In this document: in pieces, positions 9,801-16,767 of the stretch
Layout: each line of letters begins with the position of its first letter
Numbering within the stretch: position 1 is the first letter of the stretch
From: Natronoarchaeum philippinense
Lineage (GTDB): Archaea; Halobacteriota; Halobacteria; Halobacteriales; Natronoarchaeaceae
Reading direction: 5' to 3'
DNA length: 64,000 bases
Assembly: GCF_900215575.1 (NCBI RefSeq)
Contig: NZ_OBEJ01000003.1
Span: 124,001 to 188,000 of the forward strand
Made by a program: the position numbers and the translations under genes
The notes under the pieces: generated by a model
What the model was told of the DNA's origin: nothing
Database searches by the model: none
What the model saw: only the letters and a program-made list of their open reading frames with translations

Positions 9801-12499
9801 ACGGCGACGGCATCCCCGACGCCGTCGAGCGCCGCGGCGTCGTGACGCCCGAAACCGGCCTGATCACGACGGACCCCTACAGCGCGGACACCGACGGCGA
9901 CGGGCTCACGGACGGCGAGGAGCTCGGCGACGCCGCAACCGACGAAGAGATCGAATCCGATTACCGGGCCGACCAGCTCGTCGAGACGCTCGAACGGGCC
10001 GGGTACGACCGCGAGAACCTCTCCGGCGCGGTCTATCTGGAGCCGGTGAGCGATCCGACGCAGGTCCACACCGACTCCGACGGCGTCGACGACTACACCG
10101 AGGTGCGGTCGCCGACGACGGTCGCGTACACGCCCGACAAGCAGGCAACCGCGAACGTGCTCGAGAAGGGCGAACCGTCCACGGAGGTACTCGAAGCCAA
10201 CTACGAGACGCGCGAAGTGACCTCCGATCCGTGGCGGCCCGACTCCGACCTCGATGGGCTTGACGATGCGCGCGAACGCGAATTGGCGACGGACCCGACC
10301 GAACGGGACACCGACGGCGACGGTATCGAGGACGGGACCGAACTCGAAACGCGGAACGATCCGACGCTGTACGACACCAACCCGCCGGAGATAGATGTCA
10401 CGGCCTACGGGTACGAGATCCCCGAGATGAGCCTCGACACGACCTACTGGGTCGAGGCCGAGTTCCGCGACGAGGCCGGCGTCGACCGCGCGGTGCTGCT
10501 CAAGGACGGCACCGTCGAAGCCGAGGTCTCGTTCGGTGAAAGCGACTCCCGGTCCGGATACGGTCGCTACCGCGACACCACCGAAGTCGAACACAGACTG
10601 GAGTTCACTGACGAGTTCGTCTCCGCGGAGGGCGTCGACACCAGTTCGGTTAAGTCGACGTTCGTCTCGTTCGGAAGCTCGGTCCGCGACGCCGCGGGCG
10701 ATGTCACGGGCGCGGCGGGCGACGCCGCGCTGGGGACGACCATCTACGTGCGGGCGACCGACGAGAACGACAACAGCAAGCGCGCCGTGGGGGTCGAGCG
10801 GGCGAACTTCTACAGCTACATCGCGGGCGACCTCTACACGGGAACGCTGCTGGATTACGGCGTCGCCAATGAGTTCGGGAAGGTCTCGGGCTTCTCGGCG
10901 AGCATGGGAATCTTCCTGAAGGACCTCTCGGCGTTCATCGAGGACCCCACGGCGTTCGTCGACGGGATCAAGGCGCTGTTGAAGCTGCTGACCGAGGGTA
11001 ATGTCGACGTCCAGGCGATCATCGACGGGTACGTCCAGCAGTTCCAGCAGAAACAAGAACAAAACAATCCGTACGATCCGACGGATCCCGACGAGGAACA
11101 CCTCCACACCGCGTTCGAGGCGAGCTGGTACGAGGGGTACGCGGCCGGCTTCCTCGCGAAGTTCGTCATCAGCGTCGGCGTCGGAAAAGCCGCCAAGACG
11201 GCGATCAAACAGACCGACACGGCCGGCGACATCGCCAAGCGGCTCTCGGACACGGGCGCTGCGCGAGCGCTCTCGCGGATCGACAGCGCCAAAGGAGCGG
11301 GCACGGCCCGCGCGACGGCGCGGATTTTGTTGGCGGTCGATGGCAACGCCGCGGAAGCCCTACTGAGCCGGGCGGACACGGCGGGGCAGGCGTATCGGCT
11401 GTGGCGGTTGCAGCGCGGCATCGACGCCGACGTTGACGCGTTGTCGGAGACCAAGCAAGCGCGGTTGGGTGGCTACCTCGCGCGGACCGACAGCGACGGT
11501 GCTGATCTCGCCGATGCGATGGATCAAGAGACGCTAGACGATTTCCTCGGTATTCGCCGTACCGCGGTTCCGGACGGCGGTGACGGCCCCGACCTGACGC
11601 AGCAGTGGGACTCCGAGTTGACGCGGCTTCACAGACAGGACAAGATCGACGGCGACGATCTAGACAGGATTATCCGGAGGACCGATGGCGCAGAGGGTCC
11701 CAATTCGGATGCGCTCATGAGGACCGTCGCGGACGGCGGGGCAAACGGTGCGCGAGCCGTCGCAGATCTGAACGATCTATCCCCGCTGTATCGGCTCGTC
11801 GACGATACTGGCGTCGATGGACCTAAGCTCATCCGCCAATTCGACAACCCGCAGACGACTCGTCAGTTCTTCGAGATGGAGAACACCGACGGTTACAGCG
11901 ACTTCGATAGCTGGGACGAGTGGCGATCGAATTTGGCCCGATCAACATCCGATGCGGATCCGAGTGATATCAATCGATACGTCGAGAACGTCCGCAAGGC
12001 CGGTGAGAGTGATACTATCTCGGGCGAGCGAGGGCTCGTCGAGGAACTGGCCGATCCTGACCCGAAACTCTCGGACTTCAGGGGGCAACGTGGCGAGGCC
12101 GAAACCGTCATCCGTTATGATGAAAATATAGACGATGTGACTGGTTTGGAGGTCGAACCCGGTAACGGAGATTACGACCTTCGTGTCCAGAGAGACAACG
12201 GGAATGAATTCATAGAAGTAAAGACGCCTGCTGATGATCAGGAACTCGATTTTAACTGGTGGAGGACTCAATCAAGCGAGATGAACAAAAAGTACTCCAA
12301 TTCCCCAGATGTCTCAGCTGACCAAGCAATCCTAGAGGTGCCGGTAAAACGTCACACTACGGATATCGACTCAACTCAAAGCGAACTGCAGTCGCTGATC
12401 GAGACGCCACCAGCCGATGATTTCAGGGAGGTGCGGCTCCAAGTCAGAGGCGACAGCAGCGTGGAAGTACTGACGATTTCGGCAAAACCAGACTCATGA
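6830..12499 (+). CDS. Secreted polymorphic-toxin-like protein: TSP3 repeats, vWA domain, C-terminal PD-(D/E)xK nuclease-like domain
   Basis: About 1,889 residues. Sec signal peptide 1-35 (KRR start, hydrophobic core, SPVMA cleavage region). Helical segment about 36-245, beta domain 245-322, Asp/Glu-rich linkers about 324-395 and 445-487 around His-Ala-Gly-Pro-Pro repeats (400-443). Calcium-binding thrombospondin-type-3 repeats (DxDxDG) at 492-670 and 989-1187. vWA domain 819-987 with complete MIDAS (DSSGS 825-829, T891, D921). Beta domain 1187-1323, then a helical pre-toxin region with a hydrophobic stretch. The last ~155 residues contain E1756, D1783 (GDYDLRV) and E1796-x-K1798 (FIEVKT), the layout of a PD-(D/E)xK nuclease core. 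GC content falls sharply there. The start could also be TTG 6815, which would only lengthen the signal peptide. A 4-base overlap couples it to a putative immunity gene. Toxin role is inferred from architecture. Confidence 0.8.
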   Translation: MKRRIGDRWKVTVACNEVVAIVLAILLVAGTVSPVMAAGMSRSDAGLFASSGIDDREYAESVLGSERAETLLNDSPTLQRTWARLLVANLSHSTGDGDYRRSLEHLNESLKYAAGPDRVSDIRAFERDRAAIEALSLGDDARTDELTVLSAELIASADNGTAKQRIADARWALDHTREELHTGTQRSSEAHLRNAERAYERGRERLNAADSDDLEARAKAVQQFRIAWQQATKALDAVDAATKPEVTITTRGDPQRNGSEPIEGQIRGTVFDVRPHELTNATVTVGDNRTVTTPLDATGSRANASFAVNVTLEERITSVTVTVEEDESARDDDDDAEDREDWGEDDEEEAGEDGDDERWNEERGDEDRDDEDREDWEENDDEADEDADDEDGDDERRGPPSHAGPSGHAGPPSLVGPSATAIAAASAGPPDHAGPPDHAGPPDRRGEDGNPWGSDDDRDDRERDDDEGDEEHEWDDDDERDDDRNAPSNTDTVLFDGDGLPDTFETEVLGTDPQDPDSDSPKVEADVGDNGVIDGLEDFDADNVTNYHEGRFGSDPFAADSDDDGLPDRFEIQYSQLDQTSADTNDDGVPDGEWDADEDGLTNREEFAAGTNPVVADADRDDLDDGRELEVGTDPQDPDTDDDGIPDGEELRLGTDPLSPDSDGDGVVDGNASYTTHTANESIGVNVSLTGAGDVADGVTIENGSQERFDREQIADAQVTEFVNLESERSFDSANVSFTYDESRLDDTNESDLVVFRYNESVGVFEPLNTTVDPETNTVTGETDQFSRFVVFDVKNWASNFVAERPDDAPAESELQPIDVTMIIDSSGSMSWNDPQEFRKQAAKEFVGALVEDDRAGVIDFDGDAHVAQELTTDFGKVNLSIEQLDASGGTDIGDGVRKANQHFAAASNDSRSQVAILLTDGQGGGGRAEARTAAERGTTIYTIGFGGANGNKLSDIADITGGNYTYVDDAADLPEVFSRVSEDVGAQDTDGDGIPDAVERRGVVTPETGLITTDPYSADTDGDGLTDGEELGDAATDEEIESDYRADQLVETLERAGYDRENLSGAVYLEPVSDPTQVHTDSDGVDDYTEVRSPTTVAYTPDKQATANVLEKGEPSTEVLEANYETREVTSDPWRPDSDLDGLDDARERELATDPTERDTDGDGIEDGTELETRNDPTLYDTNPPEIDVTAYGYEIPEMSLDTTYWVEAEFRDEAGVDRAVLLKDGTVEAEVSFGESDSRSGYGRYRDTTEVEHRLEFTDEFVSAEGVDTSSVKSTFVSFGSSVRDAAGDVTGAAGDAALGTTIYVRATDENDNSKRAVGVERANFYSYIAGDLYTGTLLDYGVANEFGKVSGFSASMGIFLKDLSAFIEDPTAFVDGIKALLKLLTEGNVDVQAIIDGYVQQFQQKQEQNNPYDPTDPDEEHLHTAFEASWYEGYAAGFLAKFVISVGVGKAAKTAIKQTDTAGDIAKRLSDTGAARALSRIDSAKGAGTARATARILLAVDGNAAEALLSRADTAGQAYRLWRLQRGIDADVDALSETKQARLGGYLARTDSDGADLADAMDQETLDDFLGIRRTAVPDGGDGPDLTQQWDSELTRLHRQDKIDGDDLDRIIRRTDGAEGPNSDALMRTVADGGANGARAVADLNDLSPLYRLVDDTGVDGPKLIRQFDNPQTTRQFFEMENTDGYSDFDSWDEWRSNLARSTSDADPSDINRYVENVRKAGESDTISGERGLVEELADPDPKLSDFRGQRGEAETVIRYDENIDDVTGLEVEPGNGDYDLRVQRDNGNEFIEVKTPADDQELDFNWWRTQSSEMNKKYSNSPDVSADQAILEVPVKRHTTDIDSTQSELQSLIETPPADDFREVRLQVRGDSSVEVLTISAKPDS
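8029..8160 (+). repeat. In-frame His-Ala-Gly-Pro-Pro repeats
   Basis: Within the giant protein, the unit (S/D)-H-A-G-P-(P/S) recurs about five times: PSHAGPSGHAGPP, then DHAGPPDHAGPPD. The repeats sit between two Asp/Glu-rich linkers and probably form an extended proline-rich stalk. The underlying DNA is also repetitive. Confidence 0.7.
11264..11415 (+). repeat. Pre-toxin module, copy A (inside the toxin gene)
   Basis: Encodes RALSRIDSAKGAG, ARATARILLAVDG and LLSRADTAGQAYRL in the giant protein. A second copy is at 13394-13546 beyond the immunity gene. By hand alignment about 22 of 150 bases differ, plus one 3-base gap, so roughly 85% identity. Such a duplicated junction would allow homologous exchange of the C-terminal toxin. 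Confidence 0.85.
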
Positions 12500-13203
12500 A
12501 CGACGATTACGACCACGTCGCAGTACACACGGATCGTGGAACGATGTACTGGGCGTTAGTAGTCCCATCTGACGCCAAAACCTGCGAAGAGCAGACTCGT
12601 GAGATGACCGCGCTCTGCGAGCAACTCTTCGACACGTTCGGCGAGTTCCTCACGCCGACGGAGATCGAGTTTCACGTGCCGTGTTTCCCACCCGGACACG
12701 AACTCCCGGCGAGCAGGTCCGACGACGCGAAAATCAAAACGGCTCACCGAGAACTTCGTAGTTCGAGCGGAATCAGTGTCGACGACGTTCTGTCGGCGAC
12801 CCGTATCAACGATTGTCCGTCCCGGTGGCTCCCCCTGATTAGCTTCAACGGTGCCAAGGTACTGGTCGAACTTGAGGAGGGACCGGTCGTTGCCGACCGG
12901 AACAATCACACGGTCGAATACCGGAGGAAACGGTCCACGGATCAGATGCCAGCCCGTGATCCCCTCGAACTGGAACTACTTCACGGACCAAACAGCTGGA
13001 AGTCTGAAATCAAGTCCGAGTTTGTCACGAGCGTCATGGTACGAACAGTGAGCGACATCTGGTTCGACGACTCGGAGCTTGGGCAGGCAAACGCTCGCAA
13101 CCTCGCCGCGTTTCTAGAACGTATCGATCAAACCCTCTCTGTCCAGAAGATTAACCGGGCCTCGGACTGGCTGCCAGTTGAGCAGCTTCAAAATATATAT
13201 TAG
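12496..13203 (+). CDS. Putative immunity protein for the adjacent toxin domain
   Basis: A 235-residue soluble protein of no family I recognise. Its ATG overlaps the toxin stop (ATGA, 12496-12499), so the two are translationally coupled. It has no signal peptide or membrane segment, as expected for a cytoplasmic protector against a nuclease. Sequence features are an N-terminal DYDHVAVHTDRG segment, two clustered cysteines (CEEQ, ALCEQ) and acidic and basic patches. Its GC content is below the upstream part of the toxin gene and matches the toxin tip, so toxin tip and this gene probably moved together. The start MNDDYDHVAVHTDR resembles the start of a truncated frame at 13303 (MASKDYDYITYTDR), which hints at a related immunity gene in the decayed cassette. 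The role is inferred from position only. Confidence 0.6.
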   Translation: MNDDYDHVAVHTDRGTMYWALVVPSDAKTCEEQTREMTALCEQLFDTFGEFLTPTEIEFHVPCFPPGHELPASRSDDAKIKTAHRELRSSSGISVDDVLSATRINDCPSRWLPLISFNGAKVLVELEEGPVVADRNNHTVEYRRKRSTDQMPARDPLELELLHGPNSWKSEIKSEFVTSVMVRTVSDIWFDDSELGQANARNLAAFLERIDQTLSVQKINRASDWLPVEQLQNIY

Positions 13204-13205
13204 TT

Positions 13206-13283
13206 GATCAGTTGATCGCTGACTTTGTTTTCGATGGCCACGACGGCGATGTCGTCGACAGCGTCGAATTCTCTATCCGATAG
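13206..13283 (+). pseudogene. Possible C-terminal tail of a displaced toxin
   Basis: A 25-codon open stretch ends at TAG 13281-13283 and reads DQLIADFVFDGHDG then DVVDSVEFSIR. It has no start codon and is followed 19 bases later by an immunity-like start. The order toxin tail then immunity start mimics the intact pair upstream. The fragment is too short for a firm call. Confidence 0.3.
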
Positions 13284-13302
13284 GTCTACGAGGACGTAAA
13301 CG

Positions 13303-13660
13303 ATGGCGAGTAAGGATTACGACTACATCACGTACACCGATAGGGTGTTCAAAGCTCCAGCGCATCGGATCGACGCTCTCAGAGACGCGTGCGGTGCGAG
13401 CGCTCTCGCGGATCGAGAGCGTCAAACAAGCAGGCAAGGCCCGCGCGACGGCGCGGATTCTGCTGACGGTCGACGGCGCCGCGGAACCGGTGTTGAGCCG
13501 CGCCGACACGGCGGGGCAGGCGTACCGGCTCCGGCGCTTGCAGTCCGAGAATTTCTACGGTGCGGCGAGTAACTTCCGTACTGGCTTGTTCTGCCAAAAC
13601 AAAGCTACCCTGAATCGCCCGTTTCTACGAGTTTGTTTTCAGATTGACATATATTGAGGT
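13303..13660 (+). pseudogene. Decayed second toxin-immunity cassette (immunity start fused to pre-toxin module copy B)
   Basis: ATG 13303 opens MASKDYDYITYTDRVFK, similar to the start of the putative immunity protein at 12496. After about 20 codons the sequence switches to the pre-toxin module. The stretch CGCTCTCAGAGACGCG aligns with the toxin gene around 11244, then a 2-base deletion shifts frame. From 13394 the other frame reads RALSRIESVKQAG, ARATARILLTVDG and LSRADTAGQAYRLRRLQ, nearly identical to residues about 1480-1527 of the toxin. Homology stops at 13546 and an unrelated tail runs to TGA near 13660. No intact product is expected. This is a relic of an earlier cassette, or one half of a recombination junction. 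Confidence 0.75.
13394..13546 (+). repeat. Pre-toxin module, copy B (relic)
   Basis: Direct repeat of 11264-11415 at roughly 85% nucleotide identity, 2.1 kb downstream and in the same orientation. Identity is highest over the segment coding ARATARIL and DTAGQAYRL. Recombination between the copies would delete the present toxin tip and immunity gene together. Confidence 0.85.
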
Positions 13661-13861
13661 GGGAATCGTACCCCATCAACGGCGTCCCATCGCTCCCCGA
13701 TTTGAGGTCCGGTCGCAGCGGTCCAAGACTACACTGCACACAGTAGCAGACACTATCTCCATCTCGAGCATGATATATTTACTATATTTAGATGGTGTTT
13801 ATACGAAAGAGATAACGGAAATAAAGAAGTTTTATGTATCCTTTGTATATATGAATCTGAT
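13661..13861. other. AT-rich spacer after the toxin locus
   Basis: No supported gene. The last 90 bases are strongly AT-rich and include TGATATATTTACTATATTTAG and a TATA-like stretch about 25 bases before the ATG at 13862, implying a leaderless transcript for that gene. No terminal inverted repeats of a mobile element were recognised. Confidence 0.5.
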
Positions 13862-14593
13862 ATGTCTCAGGAGGAGGCACCCAACACAGCAGACGGAACA
13901 CGAGAAGTCGTATCGCAACAGCAAACTGAGAGTCTGGTCGACCAGCTCCCGCTCGGCGAGGGTGTGGTCGCTGGCTCCGGCGCGTTCCTGCTCGCGTACC
14001 TGTTTTACCATCAGGTCGTGACGTTCCTGACGACGTTCGGCAGTGCGTCGTCGGCCGGGCCGTCCGGGTGGGTCGTTTCGGGCTGGTACTTCTTCGCCAG
14101 CCACAACGTTCCGGTGCAGGCTGGTGGCGAGACTGCGGCGGTGTCGGTGCTCCCACGACTGGGAACGTCCGGGACGAACTTCTTCATCGGTGGCTGGCCG
14201 GTTCAGATGCTGCTCCTGTTCGCACCGGCATTCGGTCTAATCGGTGCCGGCTACCTCGTCGTGTCTTGGGAGGATCCGGACGAACTCGTTGATCTGGCCC
14301 TGTCGGTCGCCGCTGTCGCCATCCCGTACCTCGTCCTGTCGGTCGTGGCGGCGTTCCTGATGACCCATACGTACACGAACAGTGGCGCCATCGGCACGAT
14401 CATCAGCAACGTCGAGCCGCTGGCCCAGCAGTACAGTAACGGCCAGCCGCCGAGCAGCCTCAACGTCGGCGTTAGCATCACCAACGCCGCACTGTTCGCC
14501 GGGATCGTCTACCCCGTCGTCTTCGGCGGCCTCGGCGGCATCGCCGCGAAGAAAGACCTCGTCGTCGACGAGATCACGGCCCGGTTGAACTAA
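13862..14593 (+). CDS. Haloarchaeal polytopic membrane protein of unknown function
   Basis: This 243-residue protein has a soluble, Gln/Glu-rich N-terminus (about 35 residues) and five predicted hydrophobic segments: VVAGSGAFLLAYLFY, WPVQMLLLFAPAFGLIGAGY, LALSVAAVAIPYLVLSVVAA and a C-terminal pair (ITNAALFAGIVYPVVFGG). It resembles conserved haloarchaeal membrane proteins without known function. It has its own leaderless-type promoter, and a T6 tract follows 48 bases after the stop, so it is probably monocistronic. I see no catalytic motif. Confidence 0.75.
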   Translation: MSQEEAPNTADGTREVVSQQQTESLVDQLPLGEGVVAGSGAFLLAYLFYHQVVTFLTTFGSASSAGPSGWVVSGWYFFASHNVPVQAGGETAAVSVLPRLGTSGTNFFIGGWPVQMLLLFAPAFGLIGAGYLVVSWEDPDELVDLALSVAAVAIPYLVLSVVAAFLMTHTYTNSGAIGTIISNVEPLAQQYSNGQPPSSLNVGVSITNAALFAGIVYPVVFGGLGGIAAKKDLVVDEITARLN

Positions 14594-14640
14594 CGGCGTC
14601 CAGCGCTGATCCCCGCAGCGAGTGCCCCTCCACTCGTCGC

Positions 14641-14646
14641 TTTTTT
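14641..14646 (+). terminator. T6 tract after the membrane protein gene
   Basis: Six consecutive T in a GC-rich context, 48 bases after the stop at 14593 and before the next start at 14699. Suits archaeal intrinsic termination. Confidence 0.4.
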
Positions 14647-14698
14647 GGCTGCTCGATGCACCGAATCGGTTTTCACCCGCGGCCTCCACGTCGCCCAC

Positions 14699-15379
14699 AT
14701 GAGCGTACGCGAGGAGTTCGACGCGTGGGCCGCCGAAGGGCGGGACCGTGGAATGGAGGATCGACACTGGCACACCGCCAAGCACGTCCTGTCGCGGATG
14801 CCCGTCGAGGCGGGCGACGTAGTCCTCGATCTGGGCTGTGGCAGCGGCTACGCCGGCCGCGCGCTGCGCGAGGCCGCCGGTGCCGGGCGGGCCTACGGCC
14901 TCGATGGCTCGCCCGAGATGACGCGTAACGCCCGCACCTACACCGACGACGAATCGGTGGGCTACGTCGTCGGCGACTTCGGCTCGCTGCCGTTCGCCGA
15001 GAACAGCGTCGATCACGTCTTTTCGATGGAGGCGTTCTACTACGCTGCCGATCCCCGCGAGACGCTGCGCGAGATCCGGCGCGTGCTCCGGCCCGGCGGG
15101 ACGTTCTACTGCGCCGTGAACTACTACGAGGAGAACGTCCACTCCCACGAGTGGCAGGAGTTTATCGAGATCGAGATGACTCGCTGGAGCACCGAGCAGT
15201 ACCGCGAGGCGCTCCGCGACGTGGGGCTGCACGTCGCCGAGCAGGACAACATTCCGGACCGCGAGATCGAGATTCCGCCGGCAAGCGAGTTCCCCACCGA
15301 AGACTGGGAGACGCGCGAGGACATGGTCGAGCGCTACCGCGAGTTCGGGACGCTGCTGACCGTCGGCGTCGAGCCCTAA
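14699..15379 (+). CDS. Class I SAM-dependent methyltransferase
   Basis: A 226-residue Rossmann-fold methyltransferase. Motif I is VVLDLGCGSGYAGRAL, the acidic residue binding the SAM ribose lies in YGLDGSPEM, and motif post-I is VGDFGSLPFAENSVDHVFSMEAFYY. A UbiE/Methyltransf_11-like EIRRVLRPGG follows. The substrate is not evident; the family covers quinones, sterols and small metabolites. ATG 14699 gives a normal N-terminus (MSVREEFDAWAAEGRDRGMED). The upstream frame includes the T6 tract region and is unlikely to be translated. It converges with the DUF1684 gene. Confidence 0.88.
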   Translation: MSVREEFDAWAAEGRDRGMEDRHWHTAKHVLSRMPVEAGDVVLDLGCGSGYAGRALREAAGAGRAYGLDGSPEMTRNARTYTDDESVGYVVGDFGSLPFAENSVDHVFSMEAFYYAADPRETLREIRRVLRPGGTFYCAVNYYEENVHSHEWQEFIEIEMTRWSTEQYREALRDVGLHVAEQDNIPDREIEIPPASEFPTEDWETREDMVERYREFGTLLTVGVEP

Positions 15380-15467
15380 CTCCGGGTTCTCGTCGACACC
15401 ACATAGTTCAGCTCTTCGTCGGCGTCACGACGCCGCTGTGTGGACGCCGCTTTCGAGCTGCCGTCCC

Positions 15468-16022
15468 TCAGGGTGCCTTCTCGCCCGCTTTGATCTCCAC
15501 GTCGAGCCAGTTCTCCTCGGGCGGGAGCGGGCAGGCGAACGTCTCGCTGAACGCGCAAAACGGCGAGTACGCCAAGTTGAAATCCACGACGATCTCGTCG
15601 CCGTCCGAGAGCTCGCGGTCGGCATGGAGCTCCATGTATCGTCCCTCCCGGTAGCTCTGCTGGCCGGTCGTCTTGTCGCGGAACGGCACAAAGTACGCCT
15701 CGTCGCCCTCCTGTCGGTACGCGCCGAGGGTCTGCTCGGTCCCGCGGATCTCGAAGGTCAGCGTCGCTTCGCGCAAGTAGCGCACTTCGGGGCCGCCGCC
15801 GGTCGAGTCCATCGTGACGCCCTCGGGGTCGTCGTGGACGGTCACGTCGGCGTCGACGCGGTACTCGGGGTCTGGATCGAAGTACTCGAGGCCGTCGAAG
15901 CTATCGCGTTCTTCGGGCGGGATCGGCGACTGGCGATGCTCGGCGAAGAACTCGTCTTTCTCCTCGCGCTGTGCGGTCAGTTCGCGGCGCCACGTGTCGG
16001 CGTCGAAGGCGTCGTCGGTCAC
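15468..16022 (-). CDS. DUF1684 family protein
   Basis: A 184-residue soluble protein that matches the DUF1684 family. It has a WRRELTAQREEKDEFF start, a central beta region (GTEQTLGAYRQEG, AYFVPFRDKTTG, YREGRYMEL) and the hallmark DFNLAYSPFCAFSETFACPLPP then ENWLDVEI near the end. Function of the family is unknown; many members occur in bacteria and haloarchaea. I chose GTG at 16022 (VTDDAFDADTWRR). Longer starts up to 16157 add arginine-rich residues unlike the family and would overlap the small gene at 16151. Confidence 0.85.
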   Translation of the reverse strand: MTDDAFDADTWRRELTAQREEKDEFFAEHRQSPIPPEERDSFDGLEYFDPDPEYRVDADVTVHDDPEGVTMDSTGGGPEVRYLREATLTFEIRGTEQTLGAYRQEGDEAYFVPFRDKTTGQQSYREGRYMELHADRELSDGDEIVVDFNLAYSPFCAFSETFACPLPPEENWLDVEIKAGEKAP

Positions 16023-16150
16023 GGGCGTCCTACCCGCTCGACCGGTATAGGTCGTTTGCAACTGGCGAGCCGTTCTCAGCTCTCGTCGCACCCGGCGACT
16101 AAGACCGGCGTCGTGGTGGCTTCGAACGCCCGGCGACGGGCAAGAGACCC

Positions 16151-16312
16151 ATGGCACACGAGTTCCAGTGTATCGTCGACGGCTGTGACTTCATGGTCCG
16201 ATCGCCGGACGAAGACGAGGTCGTCGACATGGTCGAGGAGCACAGAGATCGACACCACTCCGATCTGGACGTCAGCGAGGACGAGATCCGCCAGCGGATG
16301 TCCACCACCTGA
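16151..16312 (+). CDS. Small DUF1059-like zinc-finger protein (53 residues)
   Basis: ATG 16151 opens a 53-residue frame starting MAHEFQCIVDGCDFMVRSP and containing VEEHRDRHH. C-x4-C plus a pair of spaced histidines gives a C2H2-like metal site, as in the small DUF1059 proteins common in haloarchaea. Protein composition is acidic and typical of coding DNA here. The gene is short and often missed. It diverges from the DUF1684 gene and is followed by a T5 tract. Role unknown; regulatory or stress functions are only guesses. Confidence 0.8.
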   Translation: MAHEFQCIVDGCDFMVRSPDEDEVVDMVEEHRDRHHSDLDVSEDEIRQRMSTT

Positions 16313-16319
16313 CTCGCAC

Positions 16320-16324
16320 TTTTT
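16320..16324 (+). terminator. T-tract after the DUF1059-like gene
   Basis: T5 immediately downstream of the stop (16310-16312). A short archaeal termination candidate. Confidence 0.3.
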
Positions 16325-16356
16325 CGTTGCTGTCGATTCGTTCTGCAGATCCGGCT

Positions 16357-16599
16357 TCAGCTCACCAACGCCAGCAGCATCGGTAGCGTGACCGTCACGC
16401 CGACGGCGACGCCGGAGAGTCCCGACAGGGAGCCAATCCCGGCGAGCTGGCCCACCGCAGCGCCGATGACCCCCACGCCGACGACCAGCGCGCCGAACGT
16501 CAGCGCGACGAGACGGGGCATCTCGAACTCGTACCGGAGCAGTATCCAGACGAGTCCGAACAGCACCACGAACCCGACAGCCCCGATATACGCGCCCAT
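16357..16599 (-). CDS. Small haloarchaeal membrane protein (80 residues)
   Basis: An 80-residue protein made of three hydrophobic segments: IGAVGFVVLFGLVWILL, LVALTFGALVVGVGVIGAAVG and VAVGVTVTLPMLLALV. A charged loop (RYEFEMPR) separates the first two. Its start at 16599 is followed upstream by an AT-rich region (TTGTAATTTAACCGCTTTT on the opposite strand) that can hold the promoter. No family with known function is recognised. It is divergent from the helicase gene. Confidence 0.7.
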   Translation of the reverse strand: MGAYIGAVGFVVLFGLVWILLRYEFEMPRLVALTFGALVVGVGVIGAAVGQLAGIGSLSGLSGVAVGVTVTLPMLLALVS

Positions 16600-16767
16600 A
16601 TTGGTTGTAATTTAACCGCTTTTCTACTTAATACTTTCATAGATCTAGAATCGTATATATCCGTCTGTGGGGATGTCTGTGCGACATTCCGGTGACGGCG
16701 TCGAGACGCCGCCGTCGACCTCGCCATCCGACAACCCTAAACGGGGAGACGGGCCAAAGACGGGTAG

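Noticed and set aside
8066-11107. A minus-strand open frame of about 1,000 codons antisense to the toxin gene
   Set aside because: High-GC haloarchaeal genes with GAC/GTC-rich codons leave long open antisense frames. The translation has no motifs and the + strand frame has signal peptide, TSP3 and vWA domains.
13553-13680. Possible insertion-sequence end (GTTCTGCCAAAACAAAG) after the relic cassette
   Set aside because: No matching inverted terminal repeat, target duplication or transposase fragment could be found in the window.
15411-15445. Recurrent short motif GACGCCGCT in several intergenic gaps (also near 24,320, 29,325 and 57,112)
   Set aside because: Only nine or ten bases, made of common haloarchaeal trinucleotides; chance and codon-like composition explain it.
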